Source: Agromyces sp. SYSU T00194 (GTDB lineage: Bacteria; Actinomycetota; Actinomycetes; Actinomycetales; Microbacteriaceae). From it: 64,000 nt of DNA. Of this stretch, positions 1 to 7,430 are shown one piece after another. The stretch spans positions 2,232,001 to 2,296,000 of the forward strand of contig NZ_JBEPJZ010000001.1 in assembly GCF_040496035.1 (NCBI RefSeq). Reading direction: 5' to 3'. The notes beneath the pieces are model-generated. The model had not been told where the DNA came from and ran no database searches. It saw only the letters and a list, made by a program, of their open reading frames with translations. Within the stretch, counting starts at the first letter, position 1. Every line of letters starts with the position of its first letter. Made by a program: the position numbers and the translations under genes.

Positions 1-52
1 CGTCCGCCTCCAGGAGCAGCGAGCCAAGACCCGGAAGGCCCGATCACTGTGA
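1..52 (+). CDS. 3' end of an upstream gene, function unknown
   Basis: Frame 2 is open from the window edge and ends at a TGA at 50-52. The last 16 residues are basic (several Arg and Lys). The stop overlaps the GTG start of the ParB-like gene at 49 in a GTGA, the same coupling used by the following early genes, which argues that this is a real gene of the same operon. Too little is visible to assign a function. Confidence 0.5.
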   Translation, partial: VRLQEQRAKTRKARSL

Positions 53-1491
53 CCCCGCGCAAGCCCACGCTCAAGCACCTCGACCCGAACCTCCTCACCA
101 CCGAGCACAACGTCCGCACCGACCTCGACCTCGGCAAGGACTTCCTCAAGTCGATCCGCGAGCACGGCGTCCTCGAACCCATCACCGCGTACCCCGACCC
201 CGTCCTCGACGACCACTACCGCGTCCACATCGGCCATCGCCGCACCGCGGCCGCCGTCAAGGCCGGCCTCGACACCGTCCCCGTCTACGTCATCACCGAA
301 CGACAGGCCGCCGACCGCGTCGCCGAGCAGCTCACCGAGAACCAGCACCGCGCCGCACTCACCACCCGCGACACCGCGGCCGCGTTCGAGCAGCTCTCGC
401 TCTTCGGGCTGCCCGCCACGCAGATCGCCCGCCGCACAGCCACACCCATCAAGACCGTCGGCGCCGCGCTCGCCGTGGCGAAGTCCGAGAGCGCGGCCGC
501 GATCCAGGAGCAGGCACCCGACCTCACCCTCGACGTCCTCGCGCAGATCGCCGAGTTCGACGGCGACACCGCCGCGGTGAAGGAGCTCACGAGCACCGCC
601 ACGAGCAACCCGGGCCTGCTCCCGCACGTCATCGAGCGCCTCCGCGGCGACCGCACACGGAAGGTCGAGCTCGAAGCCCTCAAGGCCCAGCTCACCGCCG
701 CCGGCATCGAACAGATCACATCCACCACGAGCAGCTATGCCCACCCCGCCGGCCTCCTGCGCCTCGAAGGGCTCGTCCGCGCCGACCAGCCCGACGTCGA
801 CATCGACACCAGCGACATCCACGCCATGGCAGCCATCCCCGGCATCCGTGCCGCAGCCGTCATCGACCACACCATGATCGACAGCAACTGGACCAAGGCC
901 GCGTTCATCCGCTGGTACGTCGACGAGACCGCCGACCACGGCCTCGTCGACCGCTGGTCCGCGAACGTCACCGACGAACAGCGCGCCGAGAGGGAAGCCG
1001 CCGAGGCCGCCCGGCAGGAGCTGCAGCAGGCACAGGCCGAACGTGACGCCCAGCTCACCGCCGCAGCCAAGGTCCGCCACGCCTGGCTCAAAGAGCTCCT
1101 CGATCGCAAGACGCTGCCCGACACCACCGACGACCTCATCGCCCACGCGCTCGCCAGCGGGCTCGCGCTCCCGCACCCCAACAGCGACTTCGCCGCGCTC
1201 CCGCTCGAGCTGCTCGACATCCCGGTCCCCGACGCCTGGACCTGGAACGCCGACCAGCCGGCCGAAGCCGACCGCTTCCCCCGACGAACCGCACTCGCCG
1301 ACTACCTGCACAAGCACCCCGCACGCGTCCGCCGTGTCACCTTCGCGATCATCGCCTCCGCCATCGAGACCGACCGAACCGACCACCACGACGCCCGCTA
1401 CCTCAACGCCCTCGCCAACTGGGGGTACGGCCTCTCCGACATCGAGCGCGAGCTCGCCAACCCCGGACAGCCCCAGCCCGAGGAGGACTGA
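49..1491 (+). CDS. ParB/Spo0J-family DNA-binding protein
   Basis: The 480-residue product opens with a ParB N-terminal domain. The GHRR motif of the CTP-binding fold is at residues 62-65 and the second conserved motif ENQHR at 97-101. A helix-turn-helix-like segment follows at about 105-146. The C-terminal half is long, acidic and Ala-rich, without a domain I recognise; a stretch near residues 310-345 looks like a coiled coil. ParB proteins load on centromere-like sites to segregate plasmids or chromosomes, and phage homologues can act as partition or regulatory factors. No ParA partner is visible in the window, though one could lie upstream. The GTG start at 49 overlaps the stop of the previous gene. 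Confidence 0.8.
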   Translation: MTPRKPTLKHLDPNLLTTEHNVRTDLDLGKDFLKSIREHGVLEPITAYPDPVLDDHYRVHIGHRRTAAAVKAGLDTVPVYVITERQAADRVAEQLTENQHRAALTTRDTAAAFEQLSLFGLPATQIARRTATPIKTVGAALAVAKSESAAAIQEQAPDLTLDVLAQIAEFDGDTAAVKELTSTATSNPGLLPHVIERLRGDRTRKVELEALKAQLTAAGIEQITSTTSSYAHPAGLLRLEGLVRADQPDVDIDTSDIHAMAAIPGIRAAAVIDHTMIDSNWTKAAFIRWYVDETADHGLVDRWSANVTDEQRAEREAAEAARQELQQAQAERDAQLTAAAKVRHAWLKELLDRKTLPDTTDDLIAHALASGLALPHPNSDFAALPLELLDIPVPDAWTWNADQPAEADRFPRRTALADYLHKHPARVRRVTFAIIASAIETDRTDHHDARYLNALANWGYGLSDIERELANPGQPQPEED

Positions 1492-1493
1492 CA

Positions 1494-2150
1494 ATGCGCC
1501 ACGCATCCAAGACCCTCCGCCTCACACTCGGCTGGGCACTCGCCGCGCTCGCCGCGGCCGCCGTGTACCTGTCGTGGGGCGCGCTCTACGACCTCGCAGT
1601 GCACGTCGGAGGCATGACGGCCGACCGCGCCATCCTGTTCCCCGTCGTGGTCGACCTGGTCACCGTTGTCGCGATGCTCATCGCGCTGCTCGTCCCGGCG
1701 CCGCGGTGGGGCATCCGTCTCCTGCCCTGGGCGACGCTCACCGTGTTTGGTGCCGTGACCATCGCCGGCAACGCCGCGCACGTCGCCGTCGTCGACGCGC
1801 GCACGCTCGCACTCGGCGAGGCGATCGCCGTGGGCGTGAACGCCGTCCCGGCGATCGCGCTGCTCATGGTGACCCACCTCGCGGCCGCTACCGTGTACCG
1901 CCGAGACGACACCCCAAGCCGTGCCAGAGCGCCCCGCGCGTCCCGCCCGCCCGTCTCGGAGGACACCACCGGCACACCGGCGAAGCGTCCCGCCAACCGT
2001 GCGACCCGGGACGCGATGCGTGGCGAGGTGCTCCGCCTGCGCACCGAGGAGCGTCTCTCGATCCGCGACATCGCGGCGCGCGTCGACGTCTCACCGTCGA
2101 CGGTGGGCCGCTGGGTCAACGACCCCGCGAACCAGGAGGAGGCCGCCTGA
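1494..2150 (+). CDS. DUF2637-type membrane protein with C-terminal HTH
   Basis: The 218-residue protein has four predicted membrane segments in its first 130 residues (about 8-30, 43-66, 72-95 and 104-130), the arrangement of DUF2637 proteins found on actinobacterial plasmids, integrative elements and phages. A basic linker follows, then a helix-turn-helix near residues 170-205 reading LSIRDIAARVDVSPSTVGRW, like a Hin/resolvase-type HTH. It lies two bases after the ParB-like gene, and the two probably act together in maintenance or transfer of the element. The family's biochemical role is not established. The stop TGA at 2148-2150 overlaps the next ATG. Confidence 0.7.
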   Translation: MRHASKTLRLTLGWALAALAAAAVYLSWGALYDLAVHVGGMTADRAILFPVVVDLVTVVAMLIALLVPAPRWGIRLLPWATLTVFGAVTIAGNAAHVAVVDARTLALGEAIAVGVNAVPAIALLMVTHLAAATVYRRDDTPSRARAPRASRPPVSEDTTGTPAKRPANRATRDAMRGEVLRLRTEERLSIRDIAARVDVSPSTVGRWVNDPANQEEAA

Positions 2151-2521
2151 TGCCGGTCCGTATGAGTCTCCCGGGCAGCATGCGCTACGAGCTCGCCGCG
2201 ACCGCACTGAACCCGGCCGCAGAGATCCCGGTGCACGAGAACGAGTGGGCGCCGATCGGCACACCGTTCGCAGACCGGGGCCGCGTGTACGCGCACCCGC
2301 TCGACGTCATCGCGGTGCGATTCCACCGCGACCCGATCGGCCGCCTCGACGCCGCGCGGGACTGGATCGTCAAGCGCGCGCACGAGCGGCTCGACATGGT
2401 CGCGAACCGTCTCGACCTCGAGCAGGCCGCCGAGAACCTCGGGACCGCGACGGCGACGCTCCGCGAGCGTGTCGCGGCGCGCCGGCGCCACCTGGAGCAG
2501 CTGATCGAGGAGACCCGATGA
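2150..2521 (+). CDS. Hypothetical early prophage protein (123 aa)
   Basis: The ATG at 2150 shares its A with the stop of the preceding gene, and the frame runs to a TGA at 2519-2521. The product is 123 residues, charged, with a helical C-terminal half rich in Arg, Glu and Leu (about residues 60-120) that may form a coiled coil. I recognise no domain. It belongs to the tightly overlapped early operon and probably depends on translational coupling. There are no membrane segments or Cys clusters. Confidence 0.65.
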   Translation: MPVRMSLPGSMRYELAATALNPAAEIPVHENEWAPIGTPFADRGRVYAHPLDVIAVRFHRDPIGRLDAARDWIVKRAHERLDMVANRLDLEQAAENLGTATATLRERVAARRRHLEQLIEETR

Positions 2522-2787
2522 CACGCACCACCGCGGAGCTGCGTGAGCTCGCCGAGACGATCGTCTCGATCCGCACGGCCGTGCTCGCCGCAGCCGATCA
2601 CCCGAGCGTCGAGGCGTCCATGGAGTCGACCGCGTTCGACCTGTTCGACGTCGCCGTGCGCCGGCTGCCGTTCCCGTGGGGGTGGTGGTTCCGGCGCAAG
2701 ATCCGCCCGCAGGTGGGTCGCATCGCGGACCGCCGCGTCATCGAGCAGCTCAGCCAGCTGCGCGACACGTGGGGGAGGGGCGAATGA
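2518..2787 (+). CDS. Hypothetical early prophage protein (89 aa)
   Basis: The ATG at 2518 overlaps the previous stop by four bases (ATGA), and the frame ends at 2787. The product is 89 residues, mostly predicted helix, with a short aromatic patch PFPWGWWF near residue 60 followed by basic residues. That patch could sit at a membrane surface or in a protein interface, but it is too short for a clear membrane segment. No family is recognised. Its position between overlapped genes is the main support. Confidence 0.6.
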   Translation: MTRTTAELRELAETIVSIRTAVLAAADHPSVEASMESTAFDLFDVAVRRLPFPWGWWFRRKIRPQVGRIADRRVIEQLSQLRDTWGRGE

Positions 2788-3542
2788 CCCTGCCGACGTA
2801 CCCCGAGTGGATCGTCCCGACCCTCGCCGAGGAGTGCACCGGGTTCCCGTCCGAAGGTCCGCGCCTGCGGCACCCGGCGCACCCGCGCGTCACGATCCCC
2901 GGGACGGACCTCTGCGGGCCGTGTCACAAGCGGTTCCCCGGCGTGCTCGGCGACCTCGCCCGGTTCTGGAAGCCGCTGCAGGAAGCCCACATCCGCATGC
3001 CCACGAAGAACTACGCCGCGGACCGTGTCTCCGGGGGCGGGCGGGTCGACGTCGGCGCACTGTGGAACCCGCACGCCCGCACCGCGCTCGTCGCGATCGA
3101 GGAGTGGACCCGGTACCTGATCCGCACCGTGCTCCGTGAACGCCGGTTCTTCGACGACGAACCGCTCGGGTTCACCGTCGACGAGCACCTCGAGGACACC
3201 CGCACCCCCGTCCCGCTCGCACTCGCGATGCTCGCCACCCACCACGCCCGCTGGCTGAGCTCGTACCCGCGCCTCGGCCCGGCATGGCTCGACGACGCGA
3301 CCCACCTCCGCACCCTCGCGATGCGAGCCCTGGACCGCCCGTCGGTGCGCCGCGTGAACATGACCGGCATGTTCTGCGAGGAGGTCGTGCAGGACCTCGA
3401 GTACGGGCAGGAGATCTGCGGCGCGCAGATGGCCGGCATCATCCACGACGACCCCACCGACGGACCCGCCGTCATCATCTGCTCCCACAACCCCGCACAC
3501 CAGACCAGCCGCCTCGAGCGGAAGGACTGGCTCACCCGATGA
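2784..3542 (+). CDS. Hypothetical prophage protein with Cys motifs (252 aa)
   Basis: The ATG at 2784 overlaps the preceding TGA by four bases. The 252-residue product has a CGPCHKRF motif near residue 50 and scattered further Cys residues toward the C-terminus (FCEE, ICGAQ, IICSHNP), consistent with one or two zinc-binding sites. The middle holds helical segments with Trp and Arg. I do not recognise the family. The frame is fully open and high GC3 like its neighbours, so the gene itself is secure while its role is unknown. A DNA- or protein-binding role is only an inference. Confidence 0.65.
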   Translation: MTLPTYPEWIVPTLAEECTGFPSEGPRLRHPAHPRVTIPGTDLCGPCHKRFPGVLGDLARFWKPLQEAHIRMPTKNYAADRVSGGGRVDVGALWNPHARTALVAIEEWTRYLIRTVLRERRFFDDEPLGFTVDEHLEDTRTPVPLALAMLATHHARWLSSYPRLGPAWLDDATHLRTLAMRALDRPSVRRVNMTGMFCEEVVQDLEYGQEICGAQMAGIIHDDPTDGPAVIICSHNPAHQTSRLERKDWLTR

Positions 3543-3742
3543 CCCACCAGCACGACGACGACAATGGCCGGTTCAACTACTGGGTCGCCATCGACGTCGC
3601 CGCGGCCGCCCTCGACGTCGGCATCAAGCGCGCCTACCAGCTCGCCCGCACCGACCGCTGGCGCCACACCCCCACCAAGCCCCGCGGCTACCTCATGACC
3701 GACATCCGCCGCACCGCCCAACACCGGAAGGACGCCCCATGA
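3539..3742 (+). CDS. Small helical protein, possible HTH (67 aa)
   Basis: The ATG at 3539 overlaps the previous stop (ATGA) and the frame ends at 3742, giving 67 residues. The centre, AAAALDVGIKRAYQLARTDRW, resembles the two helices of a MerR/excisionase-type winged HTH, in which the protein checks its class and then binds DNA through the second helix. It is the only small HTH-like protein in the early operon and could be an excisionase or transcriptional modulator. That reading rests on one short segment. Confidence 0.55.
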   Translation: MTHQHDDDNGRFNYWVAIDVAAAALDVGIKRAYQLARTDRWRHTPTKPRGYLMTDIRRTAQHRKDAP

Positions 3743-4080
3743 CCATCACCGTGAGCAGAGGATGCATCGTCTGTGGCTGGGAGAGCGAACCCCAGCACTA
3801 CGAGGAGGGCGAGGAGACCGTGCTCGACGCCTCCGACCACCAGTGCCCGGTCGAGCCCGTCGCGCGCGCGCTCTGCGACGCGAAGCTCGGCGAAGGCGTC
3901 TGGGACTCCTGGTCGACCAGGCGCGAACACGCCAAGTACGGCCGTCGCGCACGTAAGGTGCTCGAAGCCCTCGACCGCGCCGGCCTGACCGTGGTCCCGC
4001 TGTCACCCACGCCTGACCGCGAGCTCGACCAGCCCGCCACCTGCAGCTGCACCTGCCACAGCGAGGGGAGCGAAGCATGA
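3739..4080 (+). CDS. Cys-rich prophage protein (113 aa)
   Basis: The ATG at 3739 overlaps the previous gene by four bases. The 113-residue product begins with a GCIVCGWE motif (CxxC) and a later HQCP, which together look like a small zinc ribbon covering residues 1-40. It ends with a second cluster, CSCTCHSEG. The middle is a short helical segment with a DAKLGEGVWDSW stretch. Similar small Cys-rich proteins are common in actinophage early regions, but this one matches no named family I can recall. Confidence 0.6.
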   Translation: MTITVSRGCIVCGWESEPQHYEEGEETVLDASDHQCPVEPVARALCDAKLGEGVWDSWSTRREHAKYGRRARKVLEALDRAGLTVVPLSPTPDRELDQPATCSCTCHSEGSEA

Positions 4081-4445
4081 TCGGCTGGTTCCGCCGGCGG
4101 AAGCACACGCCGACCCCACCCCCGACCCCGCCCATCCGGCACCGCAGCCGCCAGGCCGGGAAGGTGTACGACCTGTCCCTCTCGGTGTCCGAACGATGCG
4201 GCCTCCCACGCGAGACCGTCGGCGAGCTGATCCTCGCCGGCTGGACCTACACCGAGTACGAAACCCAACCCGCCCGATGGACCGCACCCGGCAAGACACG
4301 ATCCCGCGCCGGCACACCACGCATCCACGTCAACGTCCCGCACGACCGCGGCTGCACACGACCCCCCACCGGCTGGTGGTGCTCACGCGAAGCCGGCCAC
4401 CCCGGACCCTGCACCGCCCGCCGAGGCGAGAAGAGACCACAATGA
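4077..4445 (+). CDS. Hypothetical prophage protein with C-terminal Cys/His motif (122 aa)
   Basis: Translation starts at the ATG at 4077, overlapping the previous stop. The 122-residue product starts with a basic, Pro-rich stretch and has a central helical part (about 35-75). Its C-terminal GWWCSREAGHPGPC resembles a short Cys/His motif seen in other small actinophage proteins, where GHPGP is preceded by Cys and often a second Cys. The motif could bind zinc. No function is known to me. It remains in the uninterrupted early operon. Confidence 0.6.
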   Translation: MIGWFRRRKHTPTPPPTPPIRHRSRQAGKVYDLSLSVSERCGLPRETVGELILAGWTYTEYETQPARWTAPGKTRSRAGTPRIHVNVPHDRGCTRPPTGWWCSREAGHPGPCTARRGEKRPQ

Positions 4446-4675
4446 GCGACGGCCCCATCAAGCGCGAACGCGCAGCCTGGATGCCCCCACCCGTCAGCAC
4501 CCGCGACGCAACCCGAATCTGTGGCGCGAAGACCATCACCACCACAACATGCGGGCGCTCGCCGAAGCGCGGCGCCATCACGACGAATTGGGACGACGTG
4601 ACGTGCGCCGACTGCCACGCCGCACGGCGAGCAGACGCGATCGATAGATCACACGACTCAGAGGAGACACGATGA
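4442..4675 (+). CDS. Small zinc-ribbon-like protein (77 aa)
   Basis: The ATG at 4442 overlaps the stop of the preceding gene, and the frame runs to 4675. The 77-residue product contains four Cys residues in the order ICGAK, TTCGR and CADCH, the spacing of a small zinc ribbon across about residues 27-60. The two ends are charged and probably disordered. It may be a nucleic-acid-binding or adaptor protein, but only the metal-binding pattern is seen. Confidence 0.6.
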   Translation: MSDGPIKRERAAWMPPPVSTRDATRICGAKTITTTTCGRSPKRGAITTNWDDVTCADCHAARRADAIDRSHDSEETR

Positions 4676-5133
4676 ACCACGATGAGCTGGTCGCCAAGAC
4701 CGACTGGCCGAAGCGCGATGAGGACGCGACCGCCGACGCTATGATCCTGCACGGCGCCCGCCTGACGATCGCGTGGCAGGCGGAGACTCACCAACTGATG
4801 ACGCGCGCGTTCGCGGTCGATCGTGAGTCTGCGGAGTACAAGCCTGCGATGCGCCGCTACGTCGATGCCGTGCAGGCCATGCTCGCTGAGGCTCAGGTCG
4901 TCGTGGCGCTCGTGCAGGTGCAGAGGCGGTCGCCCGAGCTTGCCGACGAGATCGCCCGCGAGCTCTACAGCATGACCGAGGACGGTGGTGTCGTTGGCGA
5001 ACTGATGTGGGAGTACCTCGACGCGCGCGGGGTCGACGCTGATGCGGCGTTCTCGATCATCGAGGAACTCACGACGGCAGAGCACGGCGAGCCGGAACCT
5101 GATGGTTCAGGCGTCAGCGGCCCCGGCGGCTGA
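4672..5133 (+). CDS. Hypothetical prophage protein (153 aa)
   Basis: The ATG at 4672 overlaps the previous stop by four bases and follows a GAGGAG ribosome site. The 153-residue product is acidic and largely helical, with no Cys cluster or membrane segment. It ends in a Gly/Ser/Pro tail. Codon use is slightly less GC-rich than in the preceding genes (more GAT, GCT and CGT). It is the last gene of the rightward early string, and its last 27 bases overlap the 3' end of the convergent gene at 5107-5697. No family recognised. Confidence 0.6.
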   Translation: MNHDELVAKTDWPKRDEDATADAMILHGARLTIAWQAETHQLMTRAFAVDRESAEYKPAMRRYVDAVQAMLAEAQVVVALVQVQRRSPELADEIARELYSMTEDGGVVGELMWEYLDARGVDADAAFSIIEELTTAEHGEPEPDGSGVSGPGG

Positions 5134-5697
5134 CTCGTCGGGCATCCCGACGACCTCACCCGCGACAGCCGCCGACATCGCACGCAACTCATCAGTCGTC
5201 GGCCAACGCCCGATCGACGTCGTCCCAGCCTGCCGCCCGTCCGCGCTGTACACCAGGTGGAACGGTCGCAACTCACCAGCCTTGACCTCGCCCCGGTTCC
5301 ACGCCAGAAGCATCCGCCCTGCCGAGCCATACGCCCGCCGCCGCAACCCCGCCGACGCCGCGGCCGACGAATATGCGCCCGTCCCGTGAACCCACGTCTC
5401 GACCGGCCGATCACCCGGAACCAGACGCGACGAGATCTCCGTCAACGCACGGTTCATACGACCCGCCGCCTCACCGGGCGACTCGCCCTTGTCCATCCGG
5501 TTCGCCATATCGATGTGAGCGTTGACCCACTCCACCACAGCCAACCGAAGCGCCTCACGACGCTCCCGCTCCAGGTCCCGATCATGCTGCGCACGCGAAA
5601 GCCACCACGGCCCGAACACCGCACCAGCCGCACCCAACAACGCACCCAGCACACCGGCCGACGCCGCGATCAAGGACAACGCCACCGCATCGCTCAT
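5107..5697 (-). CDS. Membrane-anchored hypothetical protein (196 aa)
   Basis: The likely start is the ATG at 5695-5697 (MSDAVALS), since it places a hydrophobic segment at residues 3-30 directly at the N-terminus. After this anchor come a charged helix (RAQHDRDLERERREALRL), a central helical domain and an Ala-rich end. An ATG 21 bases further upstream is also open. The protein would sit in the cell membrane with its main part in the cytoplasm. Leftward genes of this kind inside a phage early region are often expressed from the lysogen, but no promoter is clear. The family is unknown. Confidence 0.6.
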   Translation of the reverse strand: MSDAVALSLIAASAGVLGALLGAAGAVFGPWWLSRAQHDRDLERERREALRLAVVEWVNAHIDMANRMDKGESPGEAAGRMNRALTEISSRLVPGDRPVETWVHGTGAYSSAAASAGLRRRAYGSAGRMLLAWNRGEVKAGELRPFHLVYSADGRQAGTTSIGRWPTTDELRAMSAAVAGEVVGMPDESAAGAADA

Positions 5698-5835
5698 GCC
5701 GCAGATACTCCTGAACACCGGCGCTCGCCGGATGCCGACACGCCGAGTTCGTAGCGGATGCCACCGACACGTCGGCGTGATGTGTTAGAAAGTGAATCAC
5801 TAGGGTTGCGCATCGCGTGACCCCGCAGACACTGA

Positions 5836-5859
5836 GAGGCCCTGCCACGGCGGGGCCTC
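5836..5859. terminator. Terminator-like hairpin
   Basis: GAGGCCCTGC pairs with GCGGGGCCTC around a four-base loop, a ten-pair stem with one G-T wobble. It is followed only by TGTCATGC, so the T tract is weak. It lies between the leftward gene starting at 5697 and the rightward HNH block, where it could stop transcription entering the HNH gene. Confidence 0.5.
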
Positions 5860-5957
5860 TGTCATGCACGGCGCAACGCGTGAATCGGGTCCCGCACGCG
5901 CCGTCCGGTGTTGTCCCGGCCGAGGCTCCGATGGGGCGGAGCAAGCGGGGCGAGCGG

Positions 5958-5996
5958 GGCGGGCAGGGGTTCGCAGTGGGCCTACCTGCCCGCCCG
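5958..5996. other. GC-rich hairpin upstream of the HNH gene
   Basis: GGGCGGGCAGG at 5958-5968 is a perfect 11-base inverted match to CCTGCCCGCCC at 5986-5996, with a 17-base loop. It ends 11 bases before the AGGAGG of the HNH gene. It could be a terminator without a T tract, a leader structure, or part of a packaging site. The pairing is certain; the function is not. Confidence 0.45.
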
Positions 5997-6021
5997 CACC
6001 TCAGACCAGGAGGCGATCGCC

Positions 6022-6348
6022 ATGGTCAGCACCAACCGAGGCGGCCGCCGGTACCAGGAAGCGGTCCGAGCACTTCGCGCCCGCGGCGACGCCTACTGCT
6101 GGCGAGGCTGCGGCCGGTTCCTCCGAGCCGACATCAGCAACCTCAAGACCCCCGGATGCATGACCCTCGGCCACATCGTCGCCCGCGAGGAAGCACCCGA
6201 TCTGTTCTGGGACCCCGAGAACCACGCGCCCGAGTGCGTCCCGTGCAACATGGGCGACGGTGCCCGACGCACCAACGCGAAGCGACGAGCTGCTCGAGGC
6301 GAACGGCCGGCCGAGCGCGTCATCCGCAGCTCGCCACACTGGGAGTGA
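6022..6348 (+). CDS. HNH endonuclease
   Basis: The ATG at 6022 follows an AGGAGG at 6008-6013, which decides the start over upstream in-frame ATGs. The 108-residue protein has the HNH pattern: a Cys pair at about residues 26 and 30, GHIVAREE with His 51, ENHAPECVPCN with Asn/His at 67-68, and the CxxC at 72-75. These residues bind one zinc and a catalytic metal that nicks DNA. Small phage HNH proteins beside the terminase act with the large terminase subunit in specific cleavage at cos. Its position just before the packaging genes fits that role. Confidence 0.85.
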   Translation: MVSTNRGGRRYQEAVRALRARGDAYCWRGCGRFLRADISNLKTPGCMTLGHIVAREEAPDLFWDPENHAPECVPCNMGDGARRTNAKRRAARGERPAERVIRSSPHWE

Positions 6349-6353
6349 TCACG

Positions 6354-6533
6354 ATGGCCCGCAAGTCCGACGCCGAACGCGACCCCGACAAGCGCTGCCG
6401 CGGGGCGTACCGCCAGCGCCCCGGCCGCACCCACCTCTGTCGGCTCACCGCTGACCACCCGACCGACAAGCACGCCTGCATCTGCTCGGCAACGTGGCCG
6501 ACCGCGAAGCCGCGCGAGACCCGAACCCCATGA
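6354..6533 (+). CDS. Small Cys/His-rich prophage protein (59 aa)
   Basis: The ATG at 6354 follows a GGGAG ribosome site and lies five bases after the HNH stop. The 59-residue basic product has a Cys/His series (RCRGAY, HLCR, ADHPTDKHACIC) that could bind zinc, like the GHPGP-type motif in the early gene at 4077. It has no recognised family. Its stop overlaps an ATG at 6530, but the downstream gene more likely starts at 6545. Confidence 0.55.
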   Translation: MARKSDAERDPDKRCRGAYRQRPGRTHLCRLTADHPTDKHACICSATWPTAKPRETRTP

Positions 6534-6544
6534 ACGGAGCCACG

Positions 6545-6943
6545 ATGACCGACCGCACCCCAGCGGACATCATCGGCGACGAGAACGCAACGCCGACCGA
6601 ACGCGTCGTCGCCCGCTGCTACATCCGCCGCCTGATCATCACGCCCGAGCACGTCGACGAGGGGCTCGCGACCACCGCCGACGCCGGCGTCGACGACGAC
6701 GACCGGGAGGCTGTGCTCTTGGCGTTCCTCATGATGATCAGTCCGTACGGACTCTGGATGCGCGACAAGTCGCAGCCCTACCCGGTGCCCGAAGCGACGT
6801 TCAACGGCTGGGACCAGGCACGCACCGTGTGCCGCGACGAGCTCGGCGGGCTGCCGCCGCAGGTGAAGCGCGAGCGCTTGGCCGCGATGTTCGGCCCGGG
6901 CGCACCGCTCGCGAAGCACCTCGCACGGAAGGGTCATCGATGA
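6545..6943 (+). CDS. Hypothetical prophage protein (132 aa)
   Basis: I choose the ATG at 6545 because a GGAG lies five bases before it; the ATG at 6530, which overlaps the previous stop, is an alternative adding five residues. The 132-residue product is acidic in its first half (a run DDDDREA near residue 50) and basic at the end. A small hydrophobic stretch, VLLAFLMMISPYGLWM, is too short to be a firm membrane segment. No family recognised. It is translationally coupled to the next gene through an ATGA overlap. Confidence 0.6.
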   Translation: MTDRTPADIIGDENATPTERVVARCYIRRLIITPEHVDEGLATTADAGVDDDDREAVLLAFLMMISPYGLWMRDKSQPYPVPEATFNGWDQARTVCRDELGGLPPQVKRERLAAMFGPGAPLAKHLARKGHR

Positions 6944-7203
6944 GCGCCACCGCGACGGATGAGGTCGCCCCGCGCCCCTGGGCGGAGCTGCTCGACAGCG
7001 GGCTGCTCTGGCTCATCAACCGGCAGGTGTTCCACCCGCACGGGTTCTCGTTGTCGGTGCACACCAACGAGCACGGCGAGCCGACGGGCTGGGCTCTCAG
7101 AGGTGATGGCACGGAGATCCACGCCTTCCCGTACGAACTCGAGCAGGAGTACTTCGAGCGCGCGATGGCGGAGATCGAGGCAGCTCGCAGTCAGCCGAAG
7201 TAG
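6940..7203 (+). CDS. Hypothetical prophage protein (87 aa)
   Basis: The ATG at 6940 overlaps the previous stop, and the frame ends at 7203, giving 87 residues. The protein has a mixed strand/helix pattern with an aromatic FHPHGFSLSVH segment, and is acidic toward its C-terminus. It contains no Cys cluster, HTH or membrane segment that I can see. Its last 13 bases overlap the 3' end of the convergent membrane gene at 7191-7430. It closes the short HNH-led group before the terminase genes. Confidence 0.6.
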   Translation: MSATATDEVAPRPWAELLDSGLLWLINRQVFHPHGFSLSVHTNEHGEPTGWALRGDGTEIHAFPYELEQEYFERAMAEIEAARSQPK

Positions 7204-7430
7204 ACCGCGACCCCGACGATCCCGATGATCCCGCCGAGCACGGACAGGAACCGGGACGCGGCGTCCTTCGACCTGACCACGCCGCCGAGTCCGAGCACCG
7301 CGGCCGCGACGCCGACGAGCACGCCGGGCGCGAACCCGTACGCCCCGCACATGAACGCACCGACCACCCCCGTCGCCAGCGCGGCGATGGCTAGCGGTGT
7401 GGCTCGGACCTTCGTCTGCTCCTCGGCCAT
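7191..7430 (-). CDS. Small two-helix membrane protein (79 aa)
   Basis: The 79-residue product has a short charged N-terminus (MAEEQTKVR) and two hydrophobic parts, about residues 12-47 and 56-78, rich in Gly, Ala and Val, joined by a polar RSKDAASR loop. This is typical of DUF4190-like small membrane proteins of actinobacteria, though the match is only by pattern. It points against the surrounding late genes and converges with the gene ending at 7203, so it would be expressed separately, perhaps from the lysogen. Confidence 0.55.
   Translation of the reverse strand: MAEEQTKVRATPLAIAALATGVVGAFMCGAYGFAPGVLVGVAAAVLGLGGVVRSKDAASRFLSVLGGIIGIVGVAVYFG

Larger units (their letters stand above)
5698..6021. 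other. 324-bp gene-free stretch with promoter and hairpins
   Basis: No convincing gene is seen here. The stretch holds an 8-bp inverted repeat (5741-5748 with 5774-5781), a short AT-richer island around 5780-5812 where divergent promoters could lie, a terminator-like hairpin at 5836-5859 and a second GC-rich hairpin at 5958-5996. It separates the early genes from the HNH-terminase block. Phage cos sites often lie close to such an HNH gene, so this is a place to look for cos, but nothing in the sequence proves it. Confidence 0.5.
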
